Under the pieces are notes generated by a model that saw nothing but the letters and a program-made list of their open reading frames with translations, did not search any database and was not told the origin of the DNA. Shown here piece after piece: positions 57,251-64,000 of a stretch of DNA of 64,000 bases (position 1 is the first letter of the stretch; each line of letters begins with the position of its first letter). The DNA is taken from the NCBI RefSeq assembly GCF_026213295.1, contig NC_079414.1, forward strand, positions 10,171,075 to 10,235,074, written 5' to 3'. Both the position numbers and the translations under genes were made by a program. This stretch comes from Gadus chalcogrammus. Taxonomy: Eukaryota; Chordata; Actinopteri; Gadiformes; Gadidae.

Positions 57251-58968
57251 AAAGGGACTCTCACCTTTGTTGCATTTGAGAATTACAGCACATTCAAATT
57301 ATCCCGCCTTCCTCCAGAAGGCGGGTAAAAAACTAAGCGAGTACTGTAACGACCTCGCCGGTGACATAATGATGTCGAGTCATTAGTAGTTGAAGGTAGT
57401 TTTAATGAACCAAAACCAGGTCACTGAAACCCGTAACATTGTAACCAACGGCAGAAAACCGACACAAAACAAACCCTGGTTACCCCGGCAACCCCCAACA
57501 CGGTCTCACTCGCGTGTAGGCCCCCACCCTCCTGTTCTTCCAAGGCCCTCCCCCAGCTGACCTAATATTTCGCCCCCACGCTGATTGACAAGAAGAACAT
57601 TACAATACATGCACATAGAACAACTGGCATAGCGGACAACGAAATATAATGTAACACATAACACACAAACTATTTAACTGTCCCAGGGTCGCTACAGTAC
57701 AAAAGTTCTAGACTCCCATGGGTTATGTTTAGACCTCCATGGGTTATGTTTCGACTCCCAGGGGTCATAATATCTACCAGGGGTCTAGTAAACAAGAAAT
57801 TTAGCAGGTGGCTCACTGTAATTTTATGGGCTTCGTGTGATACCGTTTTGAGGCCCCATGTTGAAGGACAGTGGTCCCACTGAGTATAAGAATGGTGTAT
57901 GAGCATTACAAACAGAGTAGCGGGACAACGTAGCGTCTGAGGCCGAAATGGGTCCCCTAATCGGACTGAATGGTGCGGTTGGGTGCCAACGGTCTGGAGG
58001 TCTTCCTGTAGCTCCAGAGTAGCGGGACAACGTCGCGTCTGAGTCCGAAATGGGTCCCGTAATCGGGCTGAGTGGTGCGGTTGGGTGCCAACGGTCTGGA
58101 GGTCTTCCTGTAGCTCCAGAGTAGCGGGACAACGTCGCGTCTGAGTCCGAAATGGGTCCCGTAATCGGACTGAGTGGTGCGGTTGGGTGCCAACGGTCTG
58201 GAGGTCTTCCTGTAGCTCCAGAGTAGCGGGACAACGTCGCGTCTGAGTCCGAAATGGGTCCCGTAATCGGACTGAGTGGTGCGGTTGGGTGCCAACGGTC
58301 TGGAGGTCTTCCCGGAGCTCCAGAGTAGCGGGACAACTTCGCGTCTGAGTCCGAAACGGGTCCCCTAATCGGACTGAGTGGTGCGGTTGGTTGCCAACGG
58401 TCTGGAGGTCCTGAGAATCATCCAGGGGAGCGGGACCACTTGGCTTCTGAGGCCGAATCGGGTCCCCTTGTCGGACTGAATGGTGCAGTTGGTGGCCAAC
58501 AGTCTGGAGGTCTTCCTGAGGCTCCAGAGGAGGGTAACTCTGTGAGTCTGAGTCCGAGATGAGTCCCCTAATCGGACTGAATGGTGCAGTTTCAGTACGT
58601 CGTGGACCACTTTGGTCTGCCATCGTCAGTCGCTACGGTCGCTACTCGCTACTGTCTGCCGTGGAATCAAAACAAACCCTCTAGTTGAGGACGCGCCTTG
58701 ATGACGCGGGCCCGATAAGCCACAAGAAGCAGACGGAAAACCTTATATATCCATGCAGCAAACAGACAGGTCTGTCGGCCAATAAGGTCATTCGGTCCGA
58801 AGAATTTTATTGGTTGAAGTTTTCACTAAATATTATGAGAGTAAAATAATTGTTTGTTTTTACTCCTGGTGGGTCTGTCTTGCATATTAGAGTGTTATTA
58901 CCTTATTAATACCAATTTAACCTTATACAAAAAAAGTGTAAAAATGCAACAAAGGTGAGAGTCCCTTT
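57251..58968 (-). mobile_element. nested 1.7-kb element with 27-bp perfect inverted termini
   Basis: AAAGGGACTCTCACCTTTGT at 57251 continues for 27 bp and recurs as an exact reverse complement ending at 58968. Between them are a TATA box on the minus strand (58741-58750), the 317-codon repeat frame (57670-58623) and a stretch at about 57347-57655 that starts TGTAAC and may be an LTR-like piece. Family not recognised. Confidence 0.7.
57670..58623 (-). CDS. transposon-borne protein of 34-residue repeats, function unknown
   Basis: A 317-aa frame starting MADQSGPRRTETAPFSPIRG. It is dominated by a 102-bp tandem repeat whose starts are exactly 102 bp apart (58019, 58121, 58223, 58325), each encoding 34 residues such as CPATLELQEDLQTVGTQPHH followed by SVRLRDPFRTQTRR. 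Two more diverged units lie at the N-terminal side. There is no signal peptide, membrane segment or known domain. On the minus strand ATATATAAGG lies about 120 nt upstream of the ATG. The repeat length being a multiple of three and the absence of stops suggest, but do not prove, that it is or was translated. The antisense frames are by-products. Confidence 0.45.
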   Translation of the reverse strand: MADQSGPRRTETAPFSPIRGLISDSDSQSYPPLEPQEDLQTVGHQLHHSVRQGDPIRPQKPSGPAPLDDSQDLQTVGNQPHHSVRLGDPFRTQTRSCPATLELREDLQTVGTQPHHSVRLRDPFRTQTRRCPATLELQEDLQTVGTQPHHSVRLRDPFRTQTRRCPATLELQEDLQTVGTQPHHSARLRDPFRTQTRRCPATLELQEDLQTVGTQPHHSVRLGDPFRPQTLRCPATLFVMLIHHSYTQWDHCPSTWGLKTVSHEAHKITVSHLLNFLFTRPLVDIMTPGSRNITHGGLNITHGSLELLYCSDPGTVK

Positions 58969-61238
58969 AATCCGACTATGAGACACCCGATTTGATTAGA
59001 TTTTAGTCAGACTAAGGTGAATACATGCATTTTAATAATTCCTATCTTAGTCAGAATAACCCAATGATTCGATTTTGTGTCATGTAAACACACTGACTGT
59101 ATTTAAGATGAAGAACAAGATGAACTTCATTAATTCCAGATGGGAGGTTAGGCACGATGTTGACATGAACATGATTGTTTCTCCAGCTCTCTGACAGAGA
59201 TGAAAGATGAGTGAGGCGCTCAGACGAGAGCGACGAGGTGAGAAAGTGGACGTTTATGGGTTTTTTTACGTTTATTTTTTCACAAAATATCGTCATCCTT
59301 ATCCTTATCTTCTTCCTCTTCTTCTTCCTCTTGTTTGCAGTCGAGCCAAGGCTACAGAGGGGGCTACAGAGGGGGCTACAGAGGGGGATACAGAGGGGGC
59401 TACAGAGGGGGCTACAGAGGGGGATACAGAGGGGGATACAGAGGGGGCTACAGAGGGGGATACAGAGGGGGATACAGAGGGGGATACAGAGGGGGATACA
59501 GGGGACCGTACATGCAGCAGCCTCGGATCCAGCAGCCCGACTTCCCCCCTTTCCCTCCCTTCCAAGGCTTCCCCATGGCGTTCCCTCCCCCTCCTGCCTT
59601 GCCCTTCCCGCCGCCTGGGCTCTTCCCTGGTGCTGGGGTCCCCCCTGGTGCTGGGGGGGACCCCATCGGCCGACGTCATCGTGACTTATTAATCAACTGT
59701 ATCAATACCGAAATGTATTTATCAATGCAATAAATGAGAAGAAAAATATGATTTTTGATTTGTTCCTTTAATGTGAATACGTTTTTCGTAGAATGAGTGT
59801 GTACGAAGAATGATGTGTACGAAGAATGATGTGTAAGAGGCAAAGTGCAAAATGTTGTTGGAACTTTTCTATTTCAGTATTCTTCTGCTCGCGTCCATAT
59901 AAACAGCAATTCAGCTTATATAACGCCCAGCCAGTGCATGGTACATTGCTGTCCCTTGGTTTTGTAGAGTGCTAGGTCCTTTGCTGTTTCAGTGACAACT
60001 TCCTATGAAATGCGGGTCTAAAACACATATAAACATGTCCCTTATTTGTCTGGGAGCTTGAGTCATGTCATAGTTCTGTTACCAAACCCAGACTGTAGTT
60101 GAGTACAGACGCCTCACCAGAAGGCTTGGGGATCTTGAGATGACTGAAGCTATCATTTAACCTCCCCTGTAAACTAGTAGTACCTAAACATGTTCCTTAG
60201 TATGTTCCATATTTGTTGTCAACCACAAAAATAAAAAATAAATCCAGAATCATCCAAGAGTGTCAAGGTCACCAGTGAAGCGGGTGTATGTTAACAAAAT
60301 AAAAGCCAAAGGAATAAGGTCACAGCGAGAGCCGAAGTTGCCTTACGCTGGCTTATATACATAAACAAAAACACACTTTACGACTTCATCACCCAGAGAC
60401 GGTCTTACAGGCAATGCACATGCAGCAGTCTCTAGGAAATCCGGAATCTTATGATTCTGTTTGCTTGCTCACCACACATAGTATACTTATCATGATTGGC
60501 CCAAGTGGGAATTTAAGAACCCTGGCAGTGTTAATCTCATGCTTTATCTATGGATTGATAAGCACAGAGTTTCTCTACAAGTTTACCATTTATTGTTTAT
60601 TTTTCACCATCAAATATACTATGACCATTGATAGGGGATTTGACAGTGAAGTGAAATAACGGATTACTTGACTCATGGACTCATGGCTGTTAACATAATC
60701 TGGGTTTAAAAACATATTCTTCCATGCAGTCTGTTTCTGATCAGACTCCTATTATCCCGGCTTTAAAAACAGGTTGCAACCCTACCCTAGTCTAGCACAC
60801 CCATGTCCACCCTCCCTGGGAGGAAGATGATAAGTAGTTAAACCCTTTATTAATTGATTTCAGGATTACAGTAGATTGTATATTGTGTCATATTGCCTCT
60901 ATTTAATATTCTAGACATCATTTTGAAATAACCCTGCATACATTCCAGCATCTTGCCCAAGACAACACACCTGTATACCCAACAGAAGGATGCAATGTCA
61001 CAATAATGATCTGAATTAATTTCTCAACATGACCGACGTCAGAGTGGCGTTCACTATTTAAGACGGAGACTCCAGTCCAAGCTTCATCAAACTCATCTAG
61101 CTGTGGGCTCGAACAACTGCTTGAACAATAATCAAGTAATATTCTTACTCATTAAGTTTTAAACTTCAATGCTTTTGCTTCCAATCTTGACCAATTTGTT
61201 AATCTTCTCAGTTTCCTTTTCCCCCTCAAGGTGAAATC

Positions 61239-61981
61239 ATGATGAAGATACTGGTACTGCTTGGATGTCTCCTGAGTCTGGCTCTGGCTCTTCCAGTAAG
61301 TGGAAAAATGTTTTCTACTACATAGTATTTTCCGTCGTTCAGCAGACACTTTTATCCAAAGCCACTTACAGAGAGCAGATACATGTCATCAAAGGGGCTT
61401 TTTGGGTGAGGGTACCTCGCTCCAGAATGTCTTCGGGTAAGGTTTTGTGCTTTGTGGACCAAACTCAGTACCTTCTGGCTGAAGGACCAAGATGCTAGCC
61501 ACTGTTTTGGTGAAATTCTAAAACCAATATTTTCACAGATGGACGAAGTGCATGAGAGAATTGCTCGTTCTTCCTCTGACTCCAATTCCAGAGAGGTGTG
61601 TGGCGTCCATCAGATGTGATGCATCAGTCACAGACACACACGCTGCATACACACTGCACAAATCTAACTCAAACTCAACGAGGTTCCATCTTTGTTGAGA
61701 TTAAAGATCTTTTGTCTCTCTAGATGGGGCGGTATCCGTCATACTACCCATCGTATCCCCGGTTCCCCCCACCACCACCACCACCACAGAACCAGGCCAA
61801 CCTATGGGCCTTGTTCCTGCAATTCCTGCAGGCTAACTCCGCCCCCGCTCCCGCCCCAGCCCCGGCCCCGGCTCCAGCCCCCGCCCCGGCTCCGGCCCCG
61901 GCTCCAGCCCCGGCCCCAGCCCCGGCTCCAGCCCCCACCCCGGCTCCAGCCCCAGCCCCAGCTCCGACCCCAAGCCTCTAA
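61239..61981 (+). CDS. array SCPP type A, copy 4
   Basis: Exons 61239-61295, 61539-61595, 61724-61981; 372 nt, 123 aa. The signal peptide is identical to copies 1-3. Exon 2 is MDEVHERIARSSSDSNSRE, differing from copies 1 and 2 only in the first residue. The third exon has LWALFLQFLQANS, then the longest Pro-Ala alternation in the array (about 40 residues, with occasional Thr) ending TPSL. TATA-like box 61055-61061; AATAAA shortly after the stop. No lesion is visible. Copies 1, 2 and 4 differ mainly in the length of the Pro-Ala tail. Confidence 0.82.
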
Positions 61982-62271
61982 AATCAGTTTGTTATCCTCT
62001 GTATGACTTCTATAATAAATCATGCATGAAAATAAGAAATGTGTCGGTGGTATTTGGTCGTATGCTCCTGCCCTTCCTCCTGCTGGCTACCTAGCCCAGC
62101 GCTGCACCAGCGACCACAGCCACTACCGCTGAGACCACCAATGAACCTGAATAAGCTGCAGGGAAACGATGCACCGTGTAATGAAAGCTCTCTCTGTGAG
62201 GGGCAATGTCTCTGCTCTGAACAAAAGTCGTGTGTCAACACGACACACACAGACAAATACAGACACACACA

Positions 62272-62471
<200 letters not shown>

Positions 62472-62857
62472 TGTGTGTGTGTGTGTGTACAGCGGCTCAT
62501 AAACCATTTGGGGCCTAAGCCTGGGACTCCCAGGTCTTACAACACGCATGACGACAGCCCTGTGCTGCTAGTCTGAGGGTATTGTTAGATAATCATTGCA
62601 ACCTAATCTCACTTTGAAAAAGAGACTGGCTGAACAATTTCGACATATATAGTACTGTTTTTAGCTGACGTAGAACTATATGACTAAAATAATAAAAAGA
62701 TTACTTAAAAAGTAGAATATTTTAGAAAAAACTTTAAATACAGAACAATTTAGAATGGTACTGTGTGATTGATGGGTAATATAAACATTTTAGAAGTGGA
62801 ACGGAGTGTCTAGGTGACAAATAGTGGAAGGATCAGGTTCCAAAATTCTATTGAGAA

Positions 62858-62888
62858 TAAGAAAGAAAGAAAGAAAGAACGGAAGAAC

Positions 62889-62966
<78 letters not shown>

Positions 62967-62968
62967 AT
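62858..62968. repeat. (GAAA)n repeat
   Basis: AAGAAAGAAAG tetranucleotide run with one GGAAGAAC interruption near 62880-62892. Confidence 0.97.
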
Positions 62969-63409
62969 AAAGCCTATGGATAACAATAGCTGAGCGCTGC
63001 TGGCAGCACTCACCTACTATTAGAAACAAAACCATTAAGATTCAGTTTGATATGCTAGCATAGGCTAGCATTAGCTATCTTTCTGCTTATCCTCAGCGGT
63101 TCGACCCCAATGATGATTTCTGTGTGCCAACTCCTACTTGTTCTATTATTACCTGTATCAAAGAAAAATCCTAGCTTTTACAGATTACAAAGATCAGGCC
63201 TGGAACCTTTTGGCTGGGAGTCCAACACCCCAGCAACAACATTTCACCACACTGCCAGACTCACAGTCTCTCTGACAAAAAGGATAATCTGCTAACAACA
63301 AATCAAACATGATTATTACATGCTTTAACGATTGATAGAGTAATTTTCTGAGGAGGACTCAAGGTATGGAATGCCCCATATACTAATGAGTATGTTAGTC
63401 GTGATGGTC

Positions 63410-63412
<3 letters not shown>

Positions 63413-63491
<79 letters not shown>
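63413..63491. repeat. (GA)n microsatellite
   Basis: About 39 GA units, pure. Confidence 0.97.
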
Positions 63492-63494
<3 letters not shown>

Positions 63495-64000
63495 CTAATT
63501 ATAAATGTTTATACCTTGTTGAAACTGGTTATAGCTTGTTGAAACAGGTATTTCTATCAATGCTTAATATCGTTAAGAAATTTAACATAATTTTAAATCC
63601 ATTACTGCCTGGCCTACATCAAACCAAGCTCCAACTAAATATTTTAGAATATTTTATCTGCCCTATATTATACCCACACCATATTGTGCCCAATTCTCAT
63701 TTTTGGGCACAATACTACTTGTGCCCAAAATGCCCTGTGAGGATTTCACGAATCCCTGAATCAATTCATGTGACTTGGAAAGTGTTTGGCGGGTCCCTGT
63801 GTATAATTAGGAGGTTTTTTTTCTGCTCATAACTTCCTTTCTTCCAGGCTCCTTACTCGCCCTTTCCTAAGGACTGGAGAACTATAAGAAAAGAAAACAC
63901 TCTTTAAAGAAAGAGTGCACAAACAAATGCTAAAGTAGGAGAGAAACTTAAATGTATGATCATATATTTTCCTATAATATTAACCCTTTTAGACACAATA
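63492..64000. other. terminal region without recognised features
   Basis: AT-rich DNA, no supported exon on either strand. Confidence 0.5.

Larger units (their letters stand above)
56105..59099. mobile_element. 3-kb DNA transposon in B3, with nested element
   Basis: Begins CAGTCAGTATGTTTGCACAT and ends in the near reverse complement (ATGTAAACACACTGACTG), giving imperfect terminal inverted repeats. B1 and B2 show the empty site. Flanks are too AT-rich to read the target duplication. Inside are a 35-bp perfect foldback (56399-56433 with 56655-56689) enclosing CCGGAGG-rich palindromes, and a second element at 57251-58968. No transposase motif was recognised in the outer element. Confidence 0.75.
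55917..59733 (+). pseudogene. array SCPP type B, copy 3 (disrupted)
   Basis: Remnant exons: signal peptide 55917-55970 (MKRLIMLLCIIALTSCFP), exon 59187-59237 and repeat exon from 59341. Four lesions are visible. A 12-bp stretch carrying the acceptor GGGTTCCAG before the signal exon in B1/B2 is missing. The donor is GTGACT rather than GTGAGT. A 3-kb transposon lies in the following intron. Exon 2 reads LSDRDER then TGA at 59208-59210. The repeat exon is otherwise the most expanded of the family, with twelve YRGG copies, and its tail is truncated by a deletion joining GAGG to DPIGRRHRD. The intact frame of the repeat exon suggests recent inactivation. Confidence 0.85.

Overview
The window is vertebrate nuclear DNA: split genes with GT/AG introns, AATAAA signals, CpG-poor intergenic DNA, long (CA)n tracts and nested DNA and LTR transposons. 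Gene content points to a teleost fish. The first two genes are dnaja1 and aptx. The rest is a secretory calcium-binding phosphoprotein (SCPP) cluster built around its founder relative sparcl1. The unusual load of dinucleotide repeats would suit a cod-like fish, but that is only an impression. No prokaryotic genes, CRISPR arrays or tRNA genes were seen.

Layout. 1-7.7 kb: dnaja1 (minus; 8 coding exons, 406 aa), head-to-head with aptx (7.85-10.0 kb, plus; 7 coding exons, 333 aa). A perfect heat-shock element lies between them. 11.3-13.7 kb: an acidic Ser/Glu-rich SCPP on the minus strand (scpp1-like). 17.2-24.6 kb: sparcl1 (plus, 687 aa). 25.5-26.3 kb: an apparently intronless secreted Gly/Gln/Pro-rich protein with its own TATA box. 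29.3-31.7 kb: a Met/Gly-rich SCPP with a tandem-repeat exon. 33.1-35.5 kb: odam. 35.9-38.9 kb: a Pro/Gln-rich SCPP on the minus strand, convergent with odam, made of at least 15 tiny phase-0 exons. 41.7-62.0 kb: a tandem array of two alternating small SCPP genes, A and B, in the order A1-B1-A2-B2-A3-B3-A4. A genes encode a signal peptide, an Ser/Asp exon and a Pro/Ala tail. B genes encode a signal peptide, a furin-like site with an acidic stretch, and a Tyr-Arg-Gly-Gly repeat.

The array is decaying unevenly. B1 looks intact. B2 has lost its TATA-like box, carries a 4.7-kb Ty3/gypsy element 13 bp inside intron 1 (itself hit by a small hAT element), and has a frameshifted tail. B3 has lost the splice acceptor before its signal exon, has a stop in exon 3 and carries a 3-kb nested DNA transposon. 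A3 has swapped its Pro/Ala tail for a Thr-Thr-Ala-Gly-Pro-type hexapeptide repeat, tandemly duplicated beyond its new stop codon.

How the genes work together. SCPPs and SPARCL1 are secreted matrix proteins of mineralising tissues. They usually share a noncoding first exon, a signal-peptide exon, a short SxE (Fam20C-type) phosphorylation exon and phase-0 introns, and almost all the SCPP loci here show that pattern. I checked exon models by hand: splice sites read from the sequence, total lengths divisible by three, and frames matched to remembered family features. No database or alignment tool was used. Names for lineage-specific SCPPs are therefore withheld or tentative.
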